Shown piece after piece: positions 1 to 6,769 of a stretch of DNA of 64,000 nucleotides (the first letter of the stretch is position 1; each line of letters begins with the position of its first letter). The notes beneath the pieces were generated by a model. That model had not been told where the DNA came from and did no database searches. It saw only the letters and a list, made by a program, of their open reading frames with translations. The DNA comes from Pseudomonadota bacterium (GTDB taxonomy: Bacteria; Myxococcota_A; UBA796; GCA-2862545): assembly GCA_947505245.1 (NCBI GenBank), contig CANNIZ010000010.1:1-64000 (forward strand), given 5' to 3'. A program made the position numbers and the translations under genes.

Positions 1-128
1 ACAAGGGCCCAGAAGCGTAGTGGGACACCGAAAACGGTTTGGCGCGCGTTCCGAGCGCGACAACGCCTCCGTCGCGAGCCGCTCAGACCGTCGCGGAAGG
101 CCCTTCCACCGCGTGAAGCGAAGCGCTA

Positions 129-165
129 TTGACGCAGGTGCGGGCAGTGCTATCCTATGATAGCA
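129..165 (+). promoter_or_regulatory. Promoter and palindromic operator of the toxin-antitoxin operon
   Basis: TTGACG at 129-134 and TATCCT at 151-156 are separated by 16 bp and form a plausible sigma-70-type promoter. The -10 lies inside a perfect 7-bp inverted repeat, TGCTATC (148-154) and GATAGCA (159-165), with a 4-bp spacer. The antitoxin ATG is at 179. The arm resembles the TGCTATCA half-site that I recall for the gonococcal FitA operator. Placement over the -10 fits autorepression by the antitoxin; binding itself is inferred. Confidence 0.55.
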
Positions 166-178
166 ACCGAGGTGTGCG

Positions 179-436
179 ATGGCCCAGCTGCTCGTGCGCG
201 ACCTGGAGCCCGAAGTCGTCGCGGCGCTCAAAGACCAGGCCGCTCGGCACGGCCGTTCGGTCGAGGCCGAGCACCGCGCGATCCTTCGCCAGGTGCTGTT
301 TCCGACCAAATCCTTGATGCAGCACCTTCGCGAGATGCCGCCGGGCCTGGACGACGCCGACTTCGAGCACCCCGTCGAGGACCAGGCGCAGGCCGCAGAG
401 CGGGAAGCGGCCCTGCTCGCCGCTCTGAAAGAGTAG
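179..436 (+). CDS. fitA: FitA/VapB-type ribbon-helix-helix antitoxin
   Basis: This 85-residue protein opens with a beta strand (AQLLVRDLEP) followed by two helices (EVVAALKDQAARHGRS, VEAEHRAILRQVL), the ribbon-helix-helix layout of FitA-type antitoxins. The C-terminal half is acidic and Ala-rich and would wrap the partner toxin. It ends 4 nt before the GTG start of a PIN-domain gene, the classical antitoxin-toxin order. It should neutralise the nuclease and repress its own promoter at the palindrome 148-165. Family assignment is firm; the name fitA rather than vapB rests on the N-terminal signature and the operator. Confidence 0.85.
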   Translation: MAQLLVRDLEPEVVAALKDQAARHGRSVEAEHRAILRQVLFPTKSLMQHLREMPPGLDDADFEHPVEDQAQAAEREAALLAALKE

Positions 437-440
437 GCCG

Positions 441-866
441 GTGTACCTCCTCGACACCAACGTCATCTCTGAGCTGCGCAAGTCGCCGGGGCGGGTTCAC
501 CCGCAAGTTGACGCGTGGGCGGTGTCGGTTCAGGCCGACCAGACCTTCCTGAGCGTGCTGACGCTGGGCGAACTTCGACGGGGGATAGAGAAGCTCCGCG
601 TTTCGGAGCCCGAGCGCGCAGGTCGTCTGGACATCTGGTTCGAGCATCTCGCACGTTACCAGTATGCGGGCCGGATTCTTGACGTTGACCGTGACGTCGT
701 CGATCGATGGGGGCGCTTCGGGTCTGCCCACCCGGCCGTGACGATGGATGGGCTCATCGCCGCGACGGCGCTGGTCCACAACCTCACCGTGGTCACGCGG
801 AACACCCGGCACTTCGTCCACACGCAGGTCCCCACGCTGGACCCGTGGCTTCCACGGGGGGCGTGA
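441..866 (+). CDS. fitB: FitB/VapC-type PIN-domain ribonuclease toxin
   Basis: A 141-residue PIN-domain protein, full length for VapC/FitB toxins. The expected acidic metal site is visible: D5 in YLLDTN, E44 in LTLGELRRG and D103 in TMDGLIAAT. The fourth position is N121 in VTRNTRHF, where Asp is more usual, so metal binding could be altered. The family cleaves RNA, often tRNA, when released from its antitoxin. Start is GTG 441, immediately after the antitoxin stop. The gene ends 2 nt before the convergent mlaF stop. Activity and target are not inferable from sequence. Confidence 0.87.
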   Translation: MYLLDTNVISELRKSPGRVHPQVDAWAVSVQADQTFLSVLTLGELRRGIEKLRVSEPERAGRLDIWFEHLARYQYAGRILDVDRDVVDRWGRFGSAHPAVTMDGLIAATALVHNLTVVTRNTRHFVHTQVPTLDPWLPRGA

Positions 867-868
867 AC

Positions 869-1693
869 CTACTTCGGGATGGGGATCAGCTCGCCGGTGA
901 GCTCCGGCAGCGGCACGTTGCGCTGCAGGAACTTGCGCACGATCTCCTGCCGGCTGTTCACGAACTGCTTGACCGTGCCGTGTTCGACGAGCTTTCCCTT
1001 GTACAACATGCCGACGAAGTCCGCGATGTTTATGCAGCTCACGATGTCGTGGGTGATCACGATGAAGGTGATGCCCAGCTGCCGCTTCATCTTGCCGATC
1101 AGCTCGTCGATCGTGTCGGAGGTGAGGGGGTCAAGACCCGAGTTCGGCTCGTCGAACAGCACCACCTCGGGCTCCATCACGATGGCGCGCGCGAGCCCGA
1201 CGCGCTTGCGCTGGCCGCCTGAGAGCGCGGCAGTAGGCCGGTCGAAGGCCTCTGGAAGCTCGACGAGGGCGAGCTTCTCGCGGGCGCGCTCGATTCGCTG
1301 CTTCTCGTTCAGGTTTGTGTGGTAGGCGAGGGGGAACGCGACGTTCTCGCCGGCGGTGAGGTTGTCGAACAGCGCGCCGTCCTGGAACAACATGCCGAAC
1401 CGCTTGCGAACCGCGTAACGATCGCGCTCGCCGGCGGTGGCCATGTCGATTCGGCCGCCCTGCTTGTCGTACACGTACACGTGCCCCGAGTCGGGCGACA
1501 GCAGGCCGACGATGTGCTTGAGCAGCACGGACTTGCCGGTGCCGGAGGGCCCGATGATCGCGGTGGTGTAGCCGCGCGGGAAGTCGAACGTGACGTCGTC
1601 CAGCACGACGAAGTCGCCGAACGCCTTCGAGAGGTTCTCGATGCGGAGCACGGGCTCGAGCCCGGCCTCGGCGGGTTCAGACGCTTCAGTCAC
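869..1693 (-). CDS. mlaF: Mla-type phospholipid transporter ATPase MlaF
   Basis: ABC ATPase of 274 residues. Walker A GPSGTGKS is at 48-55, the signature LSGGQRKR at 157-164, Walker B VVLFDEP around 178-184, and a switch His in VITHD. The sequence is typical of MlaF/Ttg2A, which powers phospholipid movement between the inner membrane and periplasmic MCE proteins. The GTG start at 1693 lies 8 nt inside the end of the upstream permease gene, so translation is probably coupled. It is the last gene of a minus-strand trio (permease, permease, ATPase) divergent from an MCE gene. No MlaB-like STAS protein is visible here. Confidence 0.92.
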   Translation of the reverse strand: MTEASEPAEAGLEPVLRIENLSKAFGDFVVLDDVTFDFPRGYTTAIIGPSGTGKSVLLKHIVGLLSPDSGHVYVYDKQGGRIDMATAGERDRYAVRKRFGMLFQDGALFDNLTAGENVAFPLAYHTNLNEKQRIERAREKLALVELPEAFDRPTAALSGGQRKRVGLARAIVMEPEVVLFDEPNSGLDPLTSDTIDELIGKMKRQLGITFIVITHDIVSCINIADFVGMLYKGKLVEHGTVKQFVNSRQEIVRKFLQRNVPLPELTGELIPIPK

Positions 1694-2420
1694 GGAACAA
1701 CAGCTCGGAGAGGAGGTAGTTCAGCACCGCGCAGAGCATCGCGGACAAAACGACGGCCGCGTTCGTCGCCTGCCCTACGCCGCTCGGGCCGGGGTTCGTG
1801 GTGAAGCCGCAGTAGCACGACACGAGGCAGATGATCACCCCGAACACGATGGATTTGACGCTGCAGGCGGCGAAGTCCCACAGGTGGATGTTCTGCGACG
1901 CGAGCGAGATCCATTCGCTGCCGTTCAGCCCGAGCTGGTACACGCTCACCACGTAGCTCGCGGACAGCAGCGTGAAGATCGAGATCATCGTCAGCGCGGG
2001 CAGCACCAGGATGATTCCGAAGAACCGCGGCGTGACCAGGTACCAGTACGGGTTGATCGCCATCACCTCGAGCGCGTCGACCTGATCGCGGATCTTCATG
2101 ACGGCGATCTGGCTCGCCATCTCGGTGCCGGCCTTCGACGCCACCATCGCGGCGACCATGATCGGCGCCATCTCGCGCACCCCGGCGCGCGCGACGAACA
2201 TGCCGACGAGGCTCTGCCCACCGAGCGGCGCGAACGCGTTGTAGCCCTGGAGCGCGAGGTTCGTGCCCACGAACGTGCTGATGATGAGCAGGATGGGCAG
2301 CGAAAACACGCCGATCTTGTACGCTTCTTCGACGATGCGCGCCCACGGCGGGGTGTTTCGCACGGACGCCGAGGCGAACGTGGCGACAAAGAACCCGAAG
2401 CGGCCGATGGAAGCGATCAT
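1686..2420 (-). CDS. mlaE: MlaE-family lipid ABC permease, copy 1
   Basis: A 244-residue integral membrane protein of the MlaE/YrbE family. It contains the diagnostic region with GTNLALQGY, a hydrophilic loop (GTEMASQIAVMKIRDQVDAL) and the coupling motif EVMAINPYWYLVTPR. I place the start at ATG 2420, which overlaps the stop of the upstream paralogue as ATGA; open sequence further upstream belongs to that neighbour in another frame. It differs clearly from the neighbouring permease, so the pair may form a heterodimeric channel over MlaF instead of the MlaE homodimer known from Escherichia coli. Confidence 0.9.
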   Translation of the reverse strand: MIASIGRFGFFVATFASASVRNTPPWARIVEEAYKIGVFSLPILLIISTFVGTNLALQGYNAFAPLGGQSLVGMFVARAGVREMAPIMVAAMVASKAGTEMASQIAVMKIRDQVDALEVMAINPYWYLVTPRFFGIILVLPALTMISIFTLLSASYVVSVYQLGLNGSEWISLASQNIHLWDFAACSVKSIVFGVIICLVSCYCGFTTNPGPSGVGQATNAAVVLSAMLCAVLNYLLSELLFRD

Positions 2421-3163
2421 TTCAGTGCGAATAAAGCTGAAGTGAGGAAGTAGTTCAGGACGATGAACGAGGTGATCGCGTACACGACCGTGTCGTTGAC
2501 GGCCTTGCCGACGCCGGCGGCGCCGCCGGTCGCATAGTAGCCGCGGTACGTCGCGATGAGACCGATGACGAGCCCGAAAAGCAACGTCTTGACGACTCCA
2601 CCGACCAGGTCCAGCGGTCCGGTCAGCTTCCACAGGTTGGCCCAGAAGATCCCGCTGCGCTCGCCCTTTACGGCGGTTGCGACGAACCAGCCGCCGAGGA
2701 TGCCGCCGAGCGAGCCGATGAGGTTGAGCATCGGCGTGGCGATGACGGCTGCGAGAACGCGCGGAACGACGTGGACGCGCAGGGGATCGATCGCCATCAC
2801 GTCCGTGGCGTCGAGCTCCTCTTTGATCCGCATCGCGCCGAGCTCGGCGGCGAACGACGACCCGCCCTGGGCGGCGACCAGCGCGCTCGCCATCACGGGC
2901 GAGAGCTCGCGGAACACCGCGACGGACACGAGCGACGACAGCAGGCGTTGCGCGCCGAACGCGTCGAAGATCTTCAGGCCCTGCAGCGACATCACCATGC
3001 CGAGCGGGGCCACGGTGGCCACGACAGGCACGATGCAGCGTACGGTGATCTGCACGATCTGGTGCGCCATCTCGCCCACTGCCCAAGGTGGCAGGACGAA
3101 GCGCCACGCCACCTTCCCAACGAAGTGGCCGAACCGTCCGAGGGCGGCGATCGAGTCGAGCAT
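2417..3163 (-). CDS. MlaE-family lipid ABC permease, copy 2
   Basis: Second MlaE-type permease, 248 residues from ATG 3163. Family landmarks are GMVMSLQGLKIFDAFGAQ, the loop GGSSFAAELGAMRIKEELDA and the coupling segment TDVMAIDPLRVHVVPR. It is the first gene of the minus-strand operon and its TGA overlaps the next permease's ATG. Compared with copy 1 it keeps the same fold but diverges in most other positions, as do the YrbEA and YrbEB partners of actinobacterial Mce systems. A 66-bp gap with an inverted repeat separates it from the divergent plus-strand operon carrying the MCE protein. Confidence 0.88.
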   Translation of the reverse strand: MLDSIAALGRFGHFVGKVAWRFVLPPWAVGEMAHQIVQITVRCIVPVVATVAPLGMVMSLQGLKIFDAFGAQRLLSSLVSVAVFRELSPVMASALVAAQGGSSFAAELGAMRIKEELDATDVMAIDPLRVHVVPRVLAAVIATPMLNLIGSLGGILGGWFVATAVKGERSGIFWANLWKLTGPLDLVGGVVKTLLFGLVIGLIATYRGYYATGGAAGVGKAVNDTVVYAITSFIVLNYFLTSALFALK

Positions 3164-3170
3164 CGCGCCA

Positions 3171-3210
3171 AAGTAACTCCTGCCGCCACGCGGGGGAAAA
3201 CAAGTTACTT
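3171..3210. promoter_or_regulatory. Inverted repeat in the divergent mla promoter region
   Basis: AAGTAACT (3171-3178) and AGTTACTT (3203-3210) form a perfect 8-bp inverted repeat with a 24-nt spacer. They fill most of the 66-bp gap between the permease start (3163, minus) and the start at 3230 (plus). The arms are AT-rich in a very GC-rich setting. The position fits a shared operator or paired binding sites coordinating both halves of the lipid-transport locus; this role is inferred. Confidence 0.4.
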
Positions 3211-3229
3211 GGGCGGGTCCGGAGGCGAC

Positions 3230-3649
3230 ATGGGCGACGAAAATCCCGACGGTCGGCCCGACACGGCCGAGGCCCGCAAGGAGGCCAAACGACGCGAGAG
3301 CGAGGCCGGGCGCGCAGATCCGGCGCCAGAGCTCGGGTACGACGAGCCGCCGCGGAGCGACGAAGGCGCCAAGCCTGGGCGCCTCCACCGGTTCGGTCGA
3401 CGCCTGCTCGATCGCGGCGACGACGTCCGCGAACTGGCCTCTGGCCTGATCGAGAGCTCGGACCGCGCAAAGACCGAGATGGTGAAGATGGTCGCGCGCG
3501 AGGTTCGCACCTACCTGGATGAGCTCAAGCTGAAGGACGACGTCCGCGACCTGATGACGAAGCACTCGCTGGAGATGCACGTCAGCTTCAGCCTGAAGCC
3601 GCTCGTGGAAGGCAAGGACGAACCAAAGAAGCCGGACGGAAATGGCTAG
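3230..3649 (+). CDS. Conserved-looking helical protein ahead of the MCE gene
   Basis: A 139-residue soluble protein starting at ATG 3230 behind a good ribosome-binding site (GGAGGCG). The first 55 residues are charged and low complexity. The second half predicts long amphipathic helices (REVRTYLDELKLKDDVRDLM) followed by a short beta stretch (LEMHVSFSLKP) and a Lys-rich tail. No signal peptide or membrane segment. It overlaps the MCE gene by 8 nt, so it is probably made with it and may be a cytoplasmic accessory of the transporter. I do not recognise a named family. Confidence 0.75.
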   Translation: MGDENPDGRPDTAEARKEAKRRESEAGRADPAPELGYDEPPRSDEGAKPGRLHRFGRRLLDRGDDVRELASGLIESSDRAKTEMVKMVAREVRTYLDELKLKDDVRDLMTKHSLEMHVSFSLKPLVEGKDEPKKPDGNG

Positions 3650-4604
3650 GTCGCGGATTTACGAGATCGGCTGCGGCATGCTGATCATCGGCGCCTTCGG
3701 CGTCTTTGCGGTCATGGCGGTAAAGATCGGCAACCTCGGGCGGTTGTTCCACCAGGAGGTGCATGTCACCGCGGTGTTCGACAACGTCGCCGGCATACAG
3801 TCCGACGCAGCCGTGTCGATGGCCGGCGTCGTGATCGGAACGGTCGAAGGGCTCGAGATCAAGGCCGGAAAGGCCGTCGTCCACATGGCGATCGAGCCTG
3901 GCACGGGGGTCGACCGCGACGCCCGGGTGCGCGTTCGTATGCGTTCGCTGCTCGGCGAGAAGTACATCGAGGTCGTCCCGGGCGTGATCGGTGGGCCCGA
4001 GGTCGCCGAGGGCGGGCAATTAGCCGTCTCGGGGGAGCAGATGGAGATCGATCAGCTGGTGAGCCGGCTCGGGCCGATGCTCGAAGGCATCGATCCAGAC
4101 GCAGCCGGGCGAGTGATCAAGTCCCTCGCCGACGCGCTCGAGAAGGACCCGGAGCGCCTGTCGCGGATGTTGGACAACGCCGATCGCGCGCTCGCGAATG
4201 GAGCGACGGCGTCGGATCAGCTGCCTGACGTGTTGTCCGAAGGGCGGCTGACGCTCGCCCAGACGCGTTCGACGCTCGCCCAGGTCGACGCGCGTGCGCG
4301 GCAGGGCGGCGACCTGATCACCCACGCAGATCGGGTGCTGGACGACGTCGGTACGGCGACCGCGAACCTTCCGGAGCTCGCCGGAAAGGCCGAGGTGCTG
4401 CTCGACGACGGCACCGTGCTGGTCGGCTCGCTGCAGGAGCGCTCCGATCAGGTCGAGATCGTGTTGCAGAACCTGCAAGGGATCGACGAGGTGGCGCTGC
4501 GCCGCCTGCTCCGCGAGGAGGGCATCCTCGTACGGTTGCGCGCCGCCGAGGTAGACCCCGAGGCGCCTGACGAATACCATCCACGCGGCCGGGTAAAGCC
4601 GTGA
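3642..4604 (+). CDS. mlaD: MlaD-like MCE-domain lipid-binding protein
   Basis: A 320-residue protein with one N-terminal membrane anchor (about residues 9-29) and a single MCE domain (about 38-125) containing the familiar GVVIGTVEGLEI and SLLGEKYIEVVPG segments. The remaining 190 residues are predicted helical, with repeated DA/LA/LP heptad-like runs, suggesting a periplasmic helical barrel or needle as in longer MCE proteins. It should be the substrate-binding partner of the divergent MlaE/MlaF genes. The 3' end is followed 16 nt later by a small SH3-like gene and then a porin, so a continuous route towards the outer membrane is plausible. Confidence 0.9.
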   Translation: MARSRIYEIGCGMLIIGAFGVFAVMAVKIGNLGRLFHQEVHVTAVFDNVAGIQSDAAVSMAGVVIGTVEGLEIKAGKAVVHMAIEPGTGVDRDARVRVRMRSLLGEKYIEVVPGVIGGPEVAEGGQLAVSGEQMEIDQLVSRLGPMLEGIDPDAAGRVIKSLADALEKDPERLSRMLDNADRALANGATASDQLPDVLSEGRLTLAQTRSTLAQVDARARQGGDLITHADRVLDDVGTATANLPELAGKAEVLLDDGTVLVGSLQERSDQVEIVLQNLQGIDEVALRRLLREEGILVRLRAAEVDPEAPDEYHPRGRVKP

Positions 4605-4620
4605 CCTCTGGGGAAAGCCA

Positions 4621-4890
4621 ATGATGTTCGCGCTGCTGTTCGTGTGGTCCGCGTTCGCGGAAGATCCCGTCTACACGCAGTCGGAGACGCCGTCGTTGCG
4701 GTTCTCGGATGCAGCGGTGGCCGGTCCCACGTTCCCACCGGGCACCCGCGTGGACGTGCTCGTGCGCGAGGGCGCTGTGCTTCGCGTTGTGCAAGGCGAC
4801 AAGTTCGGCTGGGTTCCCGTCGCGGCGGTCGCGGTGACCCCGCCGATGCCTGACCTCGAAGGCCTTACTCCCGCGCCGTCGGTGCCGTGA
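4621..4890 (+). CDS. Small periplasmic SH3-like protein
   Basis: An 89-residue protein with a very short signal peptide (MMFALLFVWSAFA, cleavage before EDP). About 55 residues follow that read as a bacterial SH3 (SH3b) fold: PPGTRVDVLVREGAVLRVVQ, then a GWVP turn. It ends in a Pro-rich tail. The TGA overlaps the GTG of the next gene. SH3b domains commonly bind peptides or peptidoglycan in the envelope. Between an MCE gene and a porin gene it could help stabilise an envelope-spanning assembly; that role is inference from position only. Confidence 0.65.
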   Translation: MMFALLFVWSAFAEDPVYTQSETPSLRFSDAAVAGPTFPPGTRVDVLVREGAVLRVVQGDKFGWVPVAAVAVTPPMPDLEGLTPAPSVP

Positions 4891-5294
4891 GGACGCTCCT
4901 CGCCGCGTTCGCCGCGCTGCTCGGGATGCTGCTCGTCCCGATCGCCCTGGTTTCGCCGACGGTGTGGCTCGTGCCGCCCGCGCACCTCGCGTTTTCGGGT
5001 GTCGTCTCCGTCGGGGCGGTGTTGGAGGCCCTCGCGGGTCACCCCGATCGCGCGCGGCTTTGGGGTGCCGGCTACCTCGTGGCCTCGGTCGCGATGGTCG
5101 CGGGCATGCAGTTCGGCTCGGACGTCGAGGGGCGGGCGTACTGGTATCTGCCGTGGCTGGTCGTCCTGCTGTGGGGCTGGGCGCCCCCCGTCGTTGCGGG
5201 GGTCGCCGGGTGGATCGCGGAGCCGATACGCACCTGGCGGACGGATCGCGTCGTGCGGCGTCGTCACGCTGAGCGGAGGCTCGCGAGCTCATGA
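4887..5294 (+). CDS. Small inner-membrane protein of the MCE-porin operon
   Basis: A 135-residue protein with about four predicted transmembrane helices (residues 4-30, 36-50, 58-72 and 85-112) and a basic cytoplasmic tail. The GTG start at 4887 overlaps the upstream TGA and its own TGA overlaps the porin ATG at 5291, so expression is coupled on both sides. No family recognised. Aromatic residues cluster at the helix ends as usual for inner-membrane proteins. The tight coupling argues that it works with the MCE/porin neighbours. Confidence 0.7.
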   Translation: MRTLLAAFAALLGMLLVPIALVSPTVWLVPPAHLAFSGVVSVGAVLEALAGHPDRARLWGAGYLVASVAMVAGMQFGSDVEGRAYWYLPWLVVLLWGWAPPVVAGVAGWIAEPIRTWRTDRVVRRRHAERRLASS

Positions 5295-6370
5295 TTCTCC
5301 TCCTGGCTTGTTTTGACGCCCGCGCGGCCGAGGTCGCGTCGATCGCGCTGAAGGGCCTGGACAAGCCAATTCTTGTCGACCTCGGCGGCTTCGCGCAGCC
5401 GCGGTTCGACGTCGTGCAGGCGGACGCGGACGCTGGTACGGACGGCACGATCGGCTTTGCGCTGGACCGAGCGCGCCTCAGCGTCGGCGTGCGACTCGAC
5501 GACGATCACATCGTCTACGAGCAGCAGATCAGCGTGGAGCTGTACCGGCAGCCCCAGCTGATGGACGCGTGGGCTGACTTTGGTGTGACCCAGGTGCACC
5601 TCCGCGTCGGCCAGATGAAGGTTCCCTCGACGCGCGCGAGCCTTTGTCCCGACGCCCAGGTGCTGTTGCCCTGGCAGCCGTTGGGTCTTGGGTGGGGCGG
5701 AAAGCGCGATGTCGGCGCGGAGGTGATCGGGCGGGTCGGGCCGGTGATCTACACGGTCGGCGCGTTCGACGGGGAGGGGACGAACGTCACGGGAAACGCG
5801 GGCCGGGGCTTGTTGTATGAGGGTCGGGTCGTGGTCGGGCTCACAGGCGCACCGGCGAAGATCACCGAATTGATGCCTTCCACCGCGGAGCCCGAGGTGA
5901 CAATCGGTGTCTCTGGTCACCGCAACCTCACCGGCGAAGTCGGGTCGCGAACCGCGATTCTCGGCGGCAACGCGGACGTGTTCGTGCACGCGGGTCCCGT
6001 GACGGGCCAGGTCGAGGTCGTCGGAAACCATGTGAACAACGAAGATGCAACCGCGGCGGACTACGATCAGCTAGGCGGGTACGGGCAGGTCGCGGTCCTC
6101 GTGCCGAGCGGGAGGCTCCAGGACCACCTCGCCGGGATCGTGCGGTTCGAGATCGGAGACGCGGCGGCTGGTGTGCCGCCGGTGGATGCGCTCGACGAGA
6201 ACGAGGGCACCTGGCGGTTGGAGACGGGGATCGGCCTGTATGGGGGCGCGCCGCTGTTCAGGAACCTGAACAACGCGCGCGTGTTCATCGGGTACCGCGT
6301 CGACCACGAGACCGAAGGTGCGCCGCTGCGCGACGACGCGTTTACGATCGCGTCGACGGTGGCGTTCTAA
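5291..6370 (+). CDS. Outer-membrane porin, phosphate-selective O/P-like
   Basis: A 359-residue protein of alternating beta strands with the Phe C-terminus (IASTVAF) required by the BAM machinery. Strands near the N-terminus (FAQPRFDVVQ, GFALDRARLSVGVRL) and the segment LRVGQMKVPSTR resemble OprO/OprP-type porins. The leader MILLLAC is remarkably short, with a lipobox-like Cys at position 7; there is no better upstream start in frame. ATG 5291 overlaps the preceding stop. As the last gene of the MCE operon it may supply the outer-membrane end of the lipid pathway; substrate unknown. Confidence 0.75.
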   Translation: MILLLACFDARAAEVASIALKGLDKPILVDLGGFAQPRFDVVQADADAGTDGTIGFALDRARLSVGVRLDDDHIVYEQQISVELYRQPQLMDAWADFGVTQVHLRVGQMKVPSTRASLCPDAQVLLPWQPLGLGWGGKRDVGAEVIGRVGPVIYTVGAFDGEGTNVTGNAGRGLLYEGRVVVGLTGAPAKITELMPSTAEPEVTIGVSGHRNLTGEVGSRTAILGGNADVFVHAGPVTGQVEVVGNHVNNEDATAADYDQLGGYGQVAVLVPSGRLQDHLAGIVRFEIGDAAAGVPPVDALDENEGTWRLETGIGLYGGAPLFRNLNNARVFIGYRVDHETEGAPLRDDAFTIASTVAF

Positions 6371-6414
6371 GGCGGAGTCTGGACGTCGGTGACCGCGTCG
6401 CGACCGAACGCCGA

Positions 6415-6442
6415 CCGGCGGGTTGCCCGTACGTACCGCCGG
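6415..6442 (+). terminator. Possible hairpin terminator after the porin gene
   Basis: CCGGCGG (6415-6421) pairs with CCGCCGG (6436-6442) around a 14-nt loop, 45 nt after the porin stop and 30 nt before the next start. No T-run follows, so if it stops transcription it is not a standard intrinsic terminator. It marks the boundary between the MCE operon and the cytochrome/acyl-CoA synthetase operon. Confidence 0.3.
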
Positions 6443-6472
6443 GTCTAGAGTCGGGCGCTGATTGGAGGCGAC

Positions 6473-6766
6473 ATGCGGAGTCTGTTGTTCATTGCGTTGG
6501 CGGTTCTTTCGGGTTGTGGAGGCGCGGATCCCGCCGCGGGCGCGACGGTTTACACGGCCTCCTGCGCAAGCTGCCATGCGGCGGATGGAACCGGCGCGGT
6601 CGCTGGGGCGGCGGACCTCACGGTTCGCGTGCCCGCCATGACCGACGCTGACCTCGAGAACGCGGTCAACAACGGCGTCGGTACGATGGCGCCGGTCACG
6701 CTCTCTGCGGCCGACCTCGCGGATCTCATCGCGCACCTGCGCGACACGTTCGGCGGGGGCGCCTAG
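6473..6766 (+). CDS. Small c-type cytochrome lipoprotein
   Basis: A 97-residue protein. A lipoprotein signal (MRSLLFIALAVLSGCGG, Cys about residue 15) is followed by a single-haem cytochrome c domain. The haem site CASCH is preceded by VYTASC, and PAMTDADLENAVNNGVGTM supplies the likely distal Met. It would be a membrane-tethered periplasmic electron carrier. A clear GGAGG lies upstream of the ATG. It is first in a run of five closely packed genes, yet the acyl-CoA synthetase only 3 nt downstream gives no obvious redox partner. Confidence 0.85.
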   Translation: MRSLLFIALAVLSGCGGADPAAGATVYTASCASCHAADGTGAVAGAADLTVRVPAMTDADLENAVNNGVGTMAPVTLSAADLADLIAHLRDTFGGGA

Positions 6767-6769
6767 CGC

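Noticed and set aside
1-128. Possible end of an upstream gene
   Set aside because: No frame shows recognisable protein sequence or a family motif up to the promoter at 129; nothing can be supported.
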